Shown here in pieces: positions 1-8,550 of a stretch of DNA of 17,385 nt. This stretch comes from Stramentimicrobium sp964525625 (lineage in GTDB: Bacteria; Atribacterota; Phoenicimicrobiia; Phoenicimicrobiales; Stramentimicrobiaceae). The number at the start of each line of letters is the position of its first letter. The stretch's first letter is position 1. The stretch lies in the NCBI GenBank assembly GCA_964525625.1, contig CAZGKY010000037.1, forward strand, positions 1-17,385, read 5' to 3'. The position numbers and the translations under genes are program-made. Below the pieces are notes generated by a model, which saw only the letters and a program-made list of their open reading frames with translations, had not been told where the DNA came from and ran no database searches.

Positions 1-44
1 ATAATGAGCGGTGACTGGAGTTCAGACGTGTGCTCTTCCGATCT
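1..44. other. Illumina adapter and index (sequencing artefact)
   Basis: Bases 11-44 are identical to the Illumina TruSeq read-2 adapter as I know it, beginning GTGACTGGAGTTCAGACGTG and ending CTCTTCCGATCT. Bases 1-2 (AT) fit the end of the P7 flow-cell sequence. Bases 3-10 (AATGAGCG) sit where the i7 index lies and are the reverse complement of the D703 index CGCTCATT. This is library-construction sequence left on a contig end. Genomic sequence starts at about base 45. Confidence 0.97.
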
Positions 45-91
45 CAGGGACAGGTAGTTAACCAATATTTATTTACTAAGGGAGAATAATT

Positions 92-583
92 ATGACCACA
101 CAAATTCAAGAAAAGGAAGTATCACAGGAAGAAAAGTTCTTAGAATTAAAAAAATTTATCGAAAACAATAGTGAAAAAAAGGGATTCTTAATCCCAGTTT
201 TACACAAGGCACAGGAAATATTTGGTTATTTGCCAGCTGAGGTTCGTGAGTTTGTTGCAGATCATATGAATATACCAGTAAGTACTGTGATGGGTGTGGT
301 AACTTTTTATTCCTTCTTCAAAATGAATCCAGTGGGAAAACACAATATTACTGTTTGTATGGGCACCGCCTGTTATGTTAGAGGAGCTAAAAAAATTATC
401 GAAGCACTAGAAAAGACTCTGGGCATTAAACCAGGGGAAACCACAGAAGATAGAATGTTTTCTTTGGGAATCCAGAGATGCCTGGGAGCCTGTGGTTTAG
501 CACCGGTTATTATGATAGATCGTGATGTTCATGGTAGAATGACTCCCAAAAAACTGGAACAAGTTTTAGAATTATATAAGTAA
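92..583 (+). CDS. NuoE-like [2Fe-2S] subunit (first copy)
   Basis: This 163-residue protein is a thioredoxin-like [2Fe-2S] ferredoxin of the NuoE/HydC/StnC family, a cytoplasmic electron-transfer subunit that pairs with a NuoF flavoprotein. The N-terminal helical part (about 15-75) carries the typical GYLPAEV and VTFYSFF segments. The cluster ligands are Cys89 and Cys94 (C-x4-C) and Cys130 and Cys134 (C-x3-C, in RCLGACGLAPV), the full family set. The ATG at 92 has a GGAG ribosome site at 81-84. The stop is 16 bases before the next ATG, which encodes the NuoF-GltD fusion, so the two are presumably partners. By gene order it matches the StnC subunit of Stn-type transhydrogenases or HydC of bifurcating hydrogenases; with no HydA here, the Stn reading is favoured. 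Family assignment is firm; the exact partner is inferred. Confidence 0.93.
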   Translation: MTTQIQEKEVSQEEKFLELKKFIENNSEKKGFLIPVLHKAQEIFGYLPAEVREFVADHMNIPVSTVMGVVTFYSFFKMNPVGKHNITVCMGTACYVRGAKKIIEALEKTLGIKPGETTEDRMFSLGIQRCLGACGLAPVIMIDRDVHGRMTPKKLEQVLELYK

Positions 584-599
584 TAAGGCAGGTAGAATT

Positions 600-3500
600 A
601 TGGATAATTTTAGAGCACATATATTATTATGTTATGGAGGAGCCTGTTTATCATCAGGGGCTGGTCCTATAAAAGAGGTACTGCAAGTTGAGTTAGAAAA
701 GGCTGACTTACATCATGAAATAGATATTATTACTACCGGATGTATGGGAACCTGTGAATTAGGTCCTATTATGGTAGTTTATCCCGAAGGAATTTTTTAT
801 CAGAAGGTTAAACCTGAGGATGTTTCAGAAATTGTACAAGAACATCTCTTAAAAGGCAGGATAGTAAAACGAATATTGTATAAAAAACCAGAAAAAGAGC
901 AGCTGGTAGCAATGTTTAATGATATTGATTTCTTTAAATTGCAGAAAAAGATTGCCCTGAGAAATTGTGGTAATATTGACCCTTTAAATATTGAAGAATA
1001 TATTGCTGCCGATGGATATATGGCTTTAGGAAAAGCACTAACTGAAATGAAACCTGAAGAAGTGATAGAGGTTGTAAAAAAATCTGGTTTAAGGGGTAGA
1101 GGAGGAGCCGGATTCCCCACTGGTTTAAAATGGCAATTTACTGCTGCGGCACCTGGTACTCAGAAATATGTATTATGCAATGCTGATGAAGGTGATCCAG
1201 GTGCTTTTATGGATAGAAGTATTTTAGAAGGTGATCCACATAGTGTGATAGAGGCAATGATGATTTGTGGATATGCCATTGGTGCCAATCAAGGTTATGT
1301 TTATGTTCGAGCAGAATATCCTCTGGCTATTGAAAGATTATCTTATGCTATAGAAGAAGCACAAAAGAATGGATTGTTAGGAAAGAATATCCTTGGTACT
1401 GGTTTTAATTTTAATTTAGAAATTAGAATGGGTGCTGGTGCCTTTGTTTGTGGTGAAGAAACAGCCTTAATACATTCCATTGAAGGGAAAAGGGGTGAAC
1501 CCAGACCCAAACCTCCTTTTCCAGCCCAGAAAGGTCTTTTTGATTGTCCTACTGTCCTGAATAATGTGGAAACCTTTGCCAATATTCCCTATATTATCTT
1601 AAATGGTCCAGAAGAATTTGCTTCCTTAGGGACTGAAAAGAGTAAGGGAACTAAAGTTTTTGCTTTGGCTGGTGATATTAATAATACTGGTCTTATTGAA
1701 GTTCCTATGGGTATTCCCTTAGGTACCATTATCTATGATATTGGAGGGGGTATTCCCCATAATAAGAAATTAAAGGCAGTTCAAATTGGTGGTCCTTCTG
1801 GTGGTTGTATCCCGGTACAGCATCTCAATGTCAAAGTAGATTACGAGTCTTTAAAAGAACTAGGTGCCATAATGGGTTCTGGTGGGCTAATTGTAATGGA
1901 TGAAGATACCTGTATGGTCGATATAGCACGTTATTTCATGGAATTTATTCAGGAAGAATCTTGCGGTAAGTGTACTCCCTGTCGAGAAGGTACTCGTATC
2001 ATGCTTAATATTTTAACCAAGATCTGTCATGGGCAGGGAACCAGGGAAGATTTAGATATTCTGGAACAACTGGCTTATGACATTAAAGATACTGCCTTAT
2101 GTGGTTTAGGTCAGACCGCTCCCAATCCGATCTTGTCGACTTTGAAGTATTTTAGAGAAGAATATATTGAACATATTCAGGATAAAAGATGTAGGGCTGG
2201 AGTTTGCGCAGATCTAATTTATGCTCCTTGTTCCAATAGTTGTCCAGCTTCAGTTGATGTACCTGCTTATTTGGCTTATACCAAAGTTGGACAATACAAA
2301 AAAGCACTAAAAGCACATTTAAGAACCAATCCTTTTCCGGCAGTTTGTGGCAGAGTATGTCCAGCATTTTGTGAATCCAGATGTCGGAGAAGAGATATTG
2401 ACGCAGCAGTCAATATTCGAGCAGTTAAACGTTTTATGGCTGATGAAGTGGAAAGTTATCAAGATTGTTATCCTCCCAAGAAACAGTCTCAGGGAATTAA
2501 AGTAGCAGTGATTGGATCAGGACCCTCTGGTCTCACTAATGCCTATTTTTTAACAATGCTTGGTTATGAAGTAACAGTCTTTGAAGCACTACCCAAACCT
2601 GGTGGAATGTTGACTTATGCTATTCCTGAGTATCGTTTACCCAAATCAATTGTCAATAAGGAGATCGAGGAGTTAATTAAATATGGTATTACCATAAAAA
2701 CTAATATTAAGGTAGGGCAGGATATTACCATAGAAGAGTTACGAAAAGAAGGTTATCAAGCCTTCTATCTGGCAGCTGGTGCCTGGGATAGTGTTATTCC
2801 TCCCCTGGTTGGTTTACCCAGTAATAGGGTTATGTCTGGTCTTGATTTTCTTTATAAGGTAAACAATCAAGAGCAAATAAAAGTCGGAGAGAAAGTGGTA
2901 GTAGTTGGTGGAGGGAATACAGCTATTGATGCGGCAAGAACTGCTTTACGATTAGGAGCCAAAGTATCTATTGTCTATCGGAGAACCCGTAGTGAGATGC
3001 CAGCAGATTTAGAAGAAATAAGGCAGGCTGAAGAAGAAGGGATTACTATTTGTGAATTACAAAACATTAAAGCTGTTTCAGAAAATAATGGTAAGATAGA
3101 TGTGGAAATGGTAAAGATGAGGCTGGGTGAATTTGACCGAACCGGTAGAAGAAGACCCGAGGAGATTACTGCCTCTTCCTTTTTAGAAACAATCGATATC
3201 CTGATTCTGGCACTGGGACAGACAACTAGTATAGAAGAGATTGCTCAAAATGAAATGCTGGAATTAAACCAGGATAAGACGGTAAAAACAAATAACCACA
3301 GAGGCGTTACCTCAGTGCAAGATATTTTTGCTGGTGGGGATGTAGTATTAGGTCCAGCTACAGTAGTAGAAGCAATTGGTGCTGCACAAAGTGCAGCAGA
3401 AGAGATTGACCGTTATTTGACCGGGGAAAAAGATAAGGATTATTATCCCTGGAGAGTAAATGAACCTATTGAGGTACCCTTTGATCCTGAAGTAGAACCA

Positions 3501-3650
3501 GTTAGCTGGAGTCGACAGGAGCATCATCTTATTCCAGTAGGAGAAAGAAAAGGAGATACTGAAGTGGAGAAGACCTGGATTTGTTCATTAGCAAAAAAGG
3601 AGGCAGAGAGGTGCCTGCGCTGCGAGTTTAAAGAAGAGGAGGTATTATGA
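600..3650 (+). CDS. NuoF-like flavoprotein fused to GltD/NfnB-like NADPH oxidoreductase
   Basis: This 1016-residue chain joins two enzymes. Residues 1-95 are a thioredoxin-like [2Fe-2S] domain (Cys11, 16, 48, 52). Residues 120-525 are a NuoF core with the FMN/NADH motifs GRGGAGFPTGLKW (166-178), NADEGDPGAF (194-203) and GAGAFVCGEETAL (278-290), an SLBB region and a [4Fe-4S] site (Cys455, 458, 461, 501). From about 530, where HydB/HndC homologues carry a ferredoxin tail, there is instead a GltD-type Fe-S domain (Cys544, 548, 583, 587, 591, 595). It is followed by an FAD Rossmann motif GSGPSGL (639-645), an NAD(P) motif GGGNTAIDAAR (770-780), arginines 794, 795 and 797 typical of NADPH sites, an FAD-closing AGGD (911-914), and a C-terminal CLRC (1005-1008). 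Stn transhydrogenases have a NuoF-like and an NfnB-like subunit as separate chains, so this looks like a fused version linking NADH, NADPH and probably ferredoxin. The stop overlaps the next start (ATGA). Confidence 0.9.
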   Translation: MDNFRAHILLCYGGACLSSGAGPIKEVLQVELEKADLHHEIDIITTGCMGTCELGPIMVVYPEGIFYQKVKPEDVSEIVQEHLLKGRIVKRILYKKPEKEQLVAMFNDIDFFKLQKKIALRNCGNIDPLNIEEYIAADGYMALGKALTEMKPEEVIEVVKKSGLRGRGGAGFPTGLKWQFTAAAPGTQKYVLCNADEGDPGAFMDRSILEGDPHSVIEAMMICGYAIGANQGYVYVRAEYPLAIERLSYAIEEAQKNGLLGKNILGTGFNFNLEIRMGAGAFVCGEETALIHSIEGKRGEPRPKPPFPAQKGLFDCPTVLNNVETFANIPYIILNGPEEFASLGTEKSKGTKVFALAGDINNTGLIEVPMGIPLGTIIYDIGGGIPHNKKLKAVQIGGPSGGCIPVQHLNVKVDYESLKELGAIMGSGGLIVMDEDTCMVDIARYFMEFIQEESCGKCTPCREGTRIMLNILTKICHGQGTREDLDILEQLAYDIKDTALCGLGQTAPNPILSTLKYFREEYIEHIQDKRCRAGVCADLIYAPCSNSCPASVDVPAYLAYTKVGQYKKALKAHLRTNPFPAVCGRVCPAFCESRCRRRDIDAAVNIRAVKRFMADEVESYQDCYPPKKQSQGIKVAVIGSGPSGLTNAYFLTMLGYEVTVFEALPKPGGMLTYAIPEYRLPKSIVNKEIEELIKYGITIKTNIKVGQDITIEELRKEGYQAFYLAAGAWDSVIPPLVGLPSNRVMSGLDFLYKVNNQEQIKVGEKVVVVGGGNTAIDAARTALRLGAKVSIVYRRTRSEMPADLEEIRQAEEEGITICELQNIKAVSENNGKIDVEMVKMRLGEFDRTGRRRPEEITASSFLETIDILILALGQTTSIEEIAQNEMLELNQDKTVKTNNHRGVTSVQDIFAGGDVVLGPATVVEAIGAAQSAAEEIDRYLTGEKDKDYYPWRVNEPIEVPFDPEVEPVSWSRQEHHLIPVGERKGDTEVEKTWICSLAKKEAERCLRCEFKEEEVL

Positions 3651-4111
3651 AAGTAAAAGAAATTGTGGAAAAATATCAAGGAAAGAGAGAAAATTTATTA
3701 CTTATTTTACATGAAATTCAGAATACAGATCCAAAGAATTATCTCAGTCCAGAAAATGTTTCCCTGTTAAGTGAAATAATGAATATTCCCGTGTCTGATA
3801 TTACTGGCACTGCATCTTTTTACAGTATGTTTAGTTTTCAGCCGAGAGGTAAATATATTATTCGAGTATGTGGTAGCCCTCCTTGTCATATTATGGGTGC
3901 CCAGACTATTTTTGATATTCTTTCCCAAGAATTAAAGATTACTCAGGGAGAAACTACCACTGATGGATTATTTACTTTAGAAGAGACCAGTTGTTTAGGT
4001 GTTTGCGCAGTTGCTCCAGCCATAATGATTAATGATACAGTATATGGCTATCTGACTGCGGCAAAGATTAGGAAAATTATTGCTCAGTTAAGGGAAAGGG
4101 AGGGCAAATAG
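3647..4111 (+). CDS. NuoE-like [2Fe-2S] subunit (second copy)
   Basis: This is a second 154-residue NuoE-family thioredoxin-like [2Fe-2S] protein. Its ligands are Cys75 and Cys80 (C-x4-C) and Cys116 and Cys120 (C-x3-C, in SCLGVCAVAPA), so the cluster site is intact. It shares the TASFYSMF and QPRGKY segments with the family but diverges clearly from the first copy, so it is an old paralogue. The ATG at 3647 overlaps the preceding stop by four bases (ATGA) and has a strong GAGGAGG site at 3636-3642, indicating translational coupling to the fusion gene. The next start lies one base after its stop. Immediate neighbours are a NuoF-like protein and formate dehydrogenase, so it probably serves as the gamma subunit of an NAD(P)-linked formate dehydrogenase, comparable to FdsG or HylC. 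That role is inferred from gene order. Confidence 0.92.
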   Translation: MKVKEIVEKYQGKRENLLLILHEIQNTDPKNYLSPENVSLLSEIMNIPVSDITGTASFYSMFSFQPRGKYIIRVCGSPPCHIMGAQTIFDILSQELKITQGETTTDGLFTLEETSCLGVCAVAPAIMINDTVYGYLTAAKIRKIIAQLREREGK

Positions 4112-4112
4112 C

Positions 4113-5726
4113 ATGAATAATAGAATTATTGCCCAAATCCTGGTAGGTATTGATAGTAATACGGTATTATCTGGTGCCCGACAGGTAAAAACAAGATTGA
4201 TTACTGAACTAAGTCGTCAAGGATTGTCAGAAGAGGTAAAAGTAATTGAAACTGGAAGTATTGGTCCTACCAATCAAGGAGTGGTGCTGGGTGTATTTCC
4301 AGGTGGCGAGCTCTATGCTAATTTAACTGAAGAGGACATTGAAGAATTTGTTCGGGAAAAGTTTTTAAAGGGGAGAATTTATAAAAAGAGATTATTAACT
4401 GAGAAACTACCAGAAGAATTAAAGCTGGTTGAATATGACTCTCGTAAAACACAATATTTTGGGCGAATTGTTCTGGATAATTGCGGTAGAATTAATCCGG
4501 AAGATATTACCGAGTATATTGGTGTGGGGGGCTATGAAGCATTAGGACATACCTTAAAAGAAAAAAGTCCGGAAGAGATTATTAAAATAGTTCAAGAATC
4601 AGGACTACGTGGTAGGGGTGGAGCTGGGTTCCCCACAGGGTTGAAATGGTCTTTTACCTTCCAGGAAAAGAGATATCCCAAATATGTGATATGTAATGCT
4701 GATGAGGGAGAACCGGGAACTTTTAAAGATCGGCTGATTATGGAGGGAGATCCCCATAAGGTCATTGAGGCAATGATCATTGCCGGGTATGCGGTGGAAG
4801 CTGAGATGGGATTTGTTTACGTGAGGGGAGAATATAAACTATCTATAGAAAGATTACAAAAAGCGATTCAACAAGCTAAAGATATGAATCTATTAGGTAG
4901 CAATATTTTCGGCACTGATTTTAATTTTGATATTCAGATTAAGATTGGTGCTGGTTCTTATGTATGTGGAGAAGAAACAGCATTACTTAGTTCTATGGAA
5001 GGTTATCGGGGAGAACCCCGTTTAAAACCACCTTATCCAGCACAATATGGTTTATGGCAAAAACCCACCCTTATTAATAATGTGGAAACACTTGCTAATA
5101 TACCTGCTATCATTTTAAATGGCCCTGACTGGTTTAAGCGGTTTGGTACTAAGAATATGCCCGGTACCAAAGTTTATACTGTGTTGGGACATGTTAATAG
5201 ACCAGGATTAATTGAGGTTCCCATAGGTATCACTTTAAGAGAAGTTATTTATGATTATGCCGGTGGTATATCTGCTGGTAAGTTTAAAATGGCTCAAATA
5301 GGTGGAACAGCTGGTGATATTCTTCCTGAACAATTAATAGATATTCCTTTGGAATGCCAATCCTTGCAGGAATTAGGACATAATCTTGGTTCGGGAGCAT
5401 TACTTATTATGAATGATTCGGTATTAGTTGCTGATTTTTTAACCAGTTGTATGAAATTTTTTAACCATGAGTCTTGTGGAAAATGTTCTGTTTGTCGGAT
5501 AGGAACAGATTATATTTATAAAGCCTGTAATAGATTAAAAGATGGAGATGGTTATCCTGATGAATTGGAAAATATGAAAGATATTGCCACCACTATGAAA
5601 TTAACTGCTTTTTGTCCCTTAGGGCAATCAGTTTCTCAACCTATTTTATCAGCCTTGAAATATTTCCAACACGAATTAAGCCAGAGTATAAATTTAAAAA
5701 AGAAAAAATTAGTTTTTACTTCATAA
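4113..5726 (+). CDS. NuoF-like flavoprotein with degenerate [2Fe-2S] domain
   Basis: This 537-residue NuoF homologue is the likely NAD(P)H-binding diaphorase of the formate dehydrogenase. FMN/NADH motifs are complete: GRGGAGFPTGLKW (167-179), NADEGEPGTF (195-204) and GAGSYVCGEETAL (279-291). The [4Fe-4S] ligands Cys455, 458, 461 and 501 are present. The first 95 residues align with the N-terminal [2Fe-2S] domain of the upstream fusion, but all four ligands are replaced (Gly12, Thr17, Ser49, Thr53), and the first cysteine in the chain is Cys124. That domain can no longer hold a cluster and is probably structural. The protein ends soon after the NuoF core, without the ferredoxin tail of HydB or HndC. 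It starts one base after the preceding stop. A 106-base gap separates it from the formate dehydrogenase gene, with weak hairpins at 5728-5760 and 5779-5798 but no clear terminator. Confidence 0.92.
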   Translation: MNNRIIAQILVGIDSNTVLSGARQVKTRLITELSRQGLSEEVKVIETGSIGPTNQGVVLGVFPGGELYANLTEEDIEEFVREKFLKGRIYKKRLLTEKLPEELKLVEYDSRKTQYFGRIVLDNCGRINPEDITEYIGVGGYEALGHTLKEKSPEEIIKIVQESGLRGRGGAGFPTGLKWSFTFQEKRYPKYVICNADEGEPGTFKDRLIMEGDPHKVIEAMIIAGYAVEAEMGFVYVRGEYKLSIERLQKAIQQAKDMNLLGSNIFGTDFNFDIQIKIGAGSYVCGEETALLSSMEGYRGEPRLKPPYPAQYGLWQKPTLINNVETLANIPAIILNGPDWFKRFGTKNMPGTKVYTVLGHVNRPGLIEVPIGITLREVIYDYAGGISAGKFKMAQIGGTAGDILPEQLIDIPLECQSLQELGHNLGSGALLIMNDSVLVADFLTSCMKFFNHESCGKCSVCRIGTDYIYKACNRLKDGDGYPDELENMKDIATTMKLTAFCPLGQSVSQPILSALKYFQHELSQSINLKKKKLVFTS

Positions 5727-5832
5727 CCCACTTGAAAGAATGAAGATTAAAAGAAAGTGGAATAAGTTTAGCAGAAAATTCAGAGATTAGATTCTGAAAA
5801 AAGTTTGTAAGATAAGGAGAAAAAAATAGATT

Positions 5833-8526
5833 ATGAAGGAAGTAAAGTTAACGATTAATGGAAAAGTAGTAACTGCCCGGGAAGGGCAAACTATTTTGGA
5901 AGTAGCTACTAATAATGGCATTCCCATTCCTACTCTCTGTGCTATGCCTGAACTTGGTTTTACCCCTGGTTCCTGCCGGGTTTGCGTAGTAGAAGTGGAA
6001 GGAGTACCCAATTTAGTAGCATCCTGTGTCTATCCTGTAAGAGAGGGAATGATTATTAATACCAATAATGAGAGAGTTAGCAAAGCTCGAAAAACAGTAT
6101 TAGAATTACTTATCAGTAATCATCCTCTTGATTGTATGACTTGCGAAGAGGCTGGTAGTTGTTCCCTACAGGATTTAGCCTACGAGCTGGGAATTAAAGA
6201 AACACGGTTTCAGCGAGAGGAAAGGAAGATTCCTTTAGATGAGAGCAATCCCTTTATTGTAAGAGATTTAAATAAATGCATTCTCTGTGGTAGATGTGTG
6301 GAAATATGTAATGAAATACAGCAGAGCCATGCTATTGATGTTGGATATCGTGGTTCAAAAACAAAGATTATAGCTGGTGCTGATACAGGTTTACGTTATT
6401 CCCAGTGTGTTTCTTGTGGTCAATGTGTAGCAGTATGTCCGGTGGGAGCACTTATTGATAAGTCAGCACAAGGTAAAGGTAGGGCCTGGGAATTTCAAAA
6501 AGTTCATACTACCTGTAATTACTGTGGATGTGGTTGTGGATTTGATCTGAACATTAAAGACGGAAAGGTAATAAAAGTTACCTCTAATCCTGCTAGTGTA
6601 GTAAATGGGATTAATCTTTGTGTAAAAGGTCGTTTTGGAAATGATTATATTCAAAGAGAAGATCGTTTAACAACCCCCCTAATCAGGAAAAATGGGAAAT
6701 TAGAGCCGGCATCCTGGGAAGAAGCACTCCAGCTTATTAGCGATAGATTCAAGGCAATAAAAGAGAAGGAAGGAAGTGATAGTTTAGCTGTCCTCTCTTC
6801 AGCTAAATGTACCAACGAAGAAAATTTTCTTCTTATGAAATTTGCTCGAGCTGTTTTGGGGACCAATAATGTAGATCACTGTGCCCGACTATGTCATTCT
6901 GCTACAGTAGCCGGTCTGGCCCAGTCTTTTGGTAGTGGTGCTATGACCAATTCTATTAAAGAGATTGCCCATGCTCCGGTAATCTATCTAACCGGTTCTA
7001 ACACTACTGAAAATCATCCTATTATTGCTTTAGAAATTAAAAAAGCAGTAACTAAAAGTGGGGCAAAGTTAATTGTGGCTGATCCCAGAGAGATAGAATT
7101 AGCCAAATATGCCACTATCTGGTTAAGACAGAGACCAGGGACTGATGTGGCTTTATTCAATGGCTTAATGAACGTAATAATTAATGAAGGTCTGGAGGAT
7201 AAGGAATTCATCAGGGAAAGGACCGAAGATTATGAAAAGATGAAAGAAGTAGTTCTCAAGTATACTCCAGAGATAGTATCCAAAATTACCGGAGTACCAG
7301 CCGAAGACATCAGAAAAGCAGCTCGGATTTATGCTGGTGCTGAAAGTGCCTCCTTAATTTATTCCATGGGGATTACTCAGCATACCACCGGTACGGATAA
7401 TGTTCTTTCTACTGCTAATCTGGCCATGTTAACTGGTAATATAGGTAAGGAGAATGCTGGTGTTAATCCATTACGAGGACAGAGTAATGTGCAGGGTGCC
7501 TGTGATATGGGAGCCTTGCCCAATGTCTATTCCGGCTATCAAGCAGTCACTGATCCTCAGACAAGAGAGAAATTTGCAAAAGCCTGGGGAGTAGAGCTAC
7601 CAGATAAAGTTGGGCTTACTGTGGTGGAAATACTTAATGCTGCCTATGAGGGGAAGGTGAAAGGTATCTTTATTATGGCTGAAAATCCTGCTATGTCCGA
7701 TCCGGACTTAAATCATGCTCGGGAAGCCTTAAAGAGAACCGAGTTTTTGGTAGTTTCTGATATTTTTATGACTGAAACTGCTGAACTGGCTGATGTCGTT
7801 TTACCAGGAGTTACCTTTGTGGAAAAAGATGGTACTATAACTAATACCGAAAGAAGAGTACAGCGGATTAGAAAAGCTATTGAACCTGTTGGTCAGGCAA
7901 AACCGGAGTGGCAAATTATATCTGAATTAGCACAGAAGATGGGATATCAGATGAGTTATAATAGTCCTGCTGAAATAATGGAAGAGGTTGCCAGACTTAC
8001 TCCTATCTATGGAGGAATGTTTTATCCTAGATTGGAAAAAGTAGGATTACAATGGCCTTGCCTTGATGCCAATCATCCTGGAACTAAATATCTCCATAAG
8101 GATAAATTTACCAGAGGTAAAGGCAAATTCTTTGCTGTGGAATTTAAGGAAGCTGCTGAACTACCTGATGAAGAATATCCTTTTATTTTTACCACTGGTC
8201 GTGTGTTGTATCATTTTCATACCGGGACTGTTACCAGAAGATCAAAGGGTCTTACTAAAATTTATCCAGAGGCATTAGTAGAGATAAATCCTCAGGATGC
8301 CCGTGATCTGAATATAGAAGATGGAGAACTGATTGAAGTAGCTTCCCGCCGGGGAAAAATAAGAGCCAAAGCTCAATTAACGGAGAAATCTGATAAAGGG
8401 GTAATATTTATGACCTTCCATTTTCACGAAGCTGCCGCTAACTTGCTTACCATTGCTGCCCTTGATCCGGTTTCCAAGATACCTGAATACAAAGTATGTG
8501 CTGTTAAAGTTAAAAAAATATCTTAA
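5833..8526 (+). CDS. fdhA: NuoG-like formate dehydrogenase catalytic subunit (Cys type)
   Basis: This 897-residue molybdenum- or tungsten-bis-MGD enzyme interconverts formate and CO2. Domains in order: a plant-type [2Fe-2S] domain (Cys36, 48, 51, 65); a NuoG-type His-Cys3 [4Fe-4S] site (His97, Cys101, 104, 110); two ferredoxin [4Fe-4S] sites (Cys149, 152, 155, 159 and Cys192, 195, 198, 202); the MopB [4Fe-4S] site (Cys228, 231, 235, 263) with Lys265 beside it; the bis-MGD domains; and a molydopterin-dinucleotide C-terminal domain from about 780. The metal ligand lies in CARLCHSATVAGL: Cys354 (codon TGT at 6892) followed by His355, the position of Sec140-His141 in E. coli FdhF. It is therefore a cysteine enzyme needing no selenocysteine. 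Architecture matches soluble NAD(P)-linked or bifurcating formate dehydrogenases. The ATG at 5833 follows AAGGAGA at 5814-5820. It is cytoplasmic, with no Tat signal. Confidence 0.95.
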   Translation: MKEVKLTINGKVVTAREGQTILEVATNNGIPIPTLCAMPELGFTPGSCRVCVVEVEGVPNLVASCVYPVREGMIINTNNERVSKARKTVLELLISNHPLDCMTCEEAGSCSLQDLAYELGIKETRFQREERKIPLDESNPFIVRDLNKCILCGRCVEICNEIQQSHAIDVGYRGSKTKIIAGADTGLRYSQCVSCGQCVAVCPVGALIDKSAQGKGRAWEFQKVHTTCNYCGCGCGFDLNIKDGKVIKVTSNPASVVNGINLCVKGRFGNDYIQREDRLTTPLIRKNGKLEPASWEEALQLISDRFKAIKEKEGSDSLAVLSSAKCTNEENFLLMKFARAVLGTNNVDHCARLCHSATVAGLAQSFGSGAMTNSIKEIAHAPVIYLTGSNTTENHPIIALEIKKAVTKSGAKLIVADPREIELAKYATIWLRQRPGTDVALFNGLMNVIINEGLEDKEFIRERTEDYEKMKEVVLKYTPEIVSKITGVPAEDIRKAARIYAGAESASLIYSMGITQHTTGTDNVLSTANLAMLTGNIGKENAGVNPLRGQSNVQGACDMGALPNVYSGYQAVTDPQTREKFAKAWGVELPDKVGLTVVEILNAAYEGKVKGIFIMAENPAMSDPDLNHAREALKRTEFLVVSDIFMTETAELADVVLPGVTFVEKDGTITNTERRVQRIRKAIEPVGQAKPEWQIISELAQKMGYQMSYNSPAEIMEEVARLTPIYGGMFYPRLEKVGLQWPCLDANHPGTKYLHKDKFTRGKGKFFAVEFKEAAELPDEEYPFIFTTGRVLYHFHTGTVTRRSKGLTKIYPEALVEINPQDARDLNIEDGELIEVASRRGKIRAKAQLTEKSDKGVIFMTFHFHEAAANLLTIAALDPVSKIPEYKVCAVKVKKIS

Positions 8527-8550
8527 AGAAAAATAAAAATATCTTTCAAA

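Noticed and set aside
45..89. An open 14-codon stretch ending in TAA two bases before the first ATG, possibly the tail of an upstream gene.
   Set aside because: It is too short to recognise and its openness is expected by chance; the sequence before it is adapter.
800..1120. Long minus-strand reading frames opposite the NuoF genes (also 1343-1582, 4592-4780).
   Set aside because: They lie opposite strongly conserved coding motifs, have no ribosome site or recognisable domain, and are antisense shadows.
600..3650. Reading the fusion gene as two genes joined by an assembly or frameshift error.
   Set aside because: The frame is continuous, the Fe-S linker KRCRAGVCADL runs smoothly into the GltD-type motif, and no internal ribosome site and start is evident at the junction.
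5728..5798. Two 6-base-pair inverted repeats between the second NuoF and fdhA as a terminator or riboswitch.
   Set aside because: Stems are short and AT-rich with no T tract, and no riboswitch consensus is visible.
8063..8278. A plus-strand frame within the formate dehydrogenase gene.
   Set aside because: It overlaps the conserved C-terminal domain in another frame and resembles nothing.
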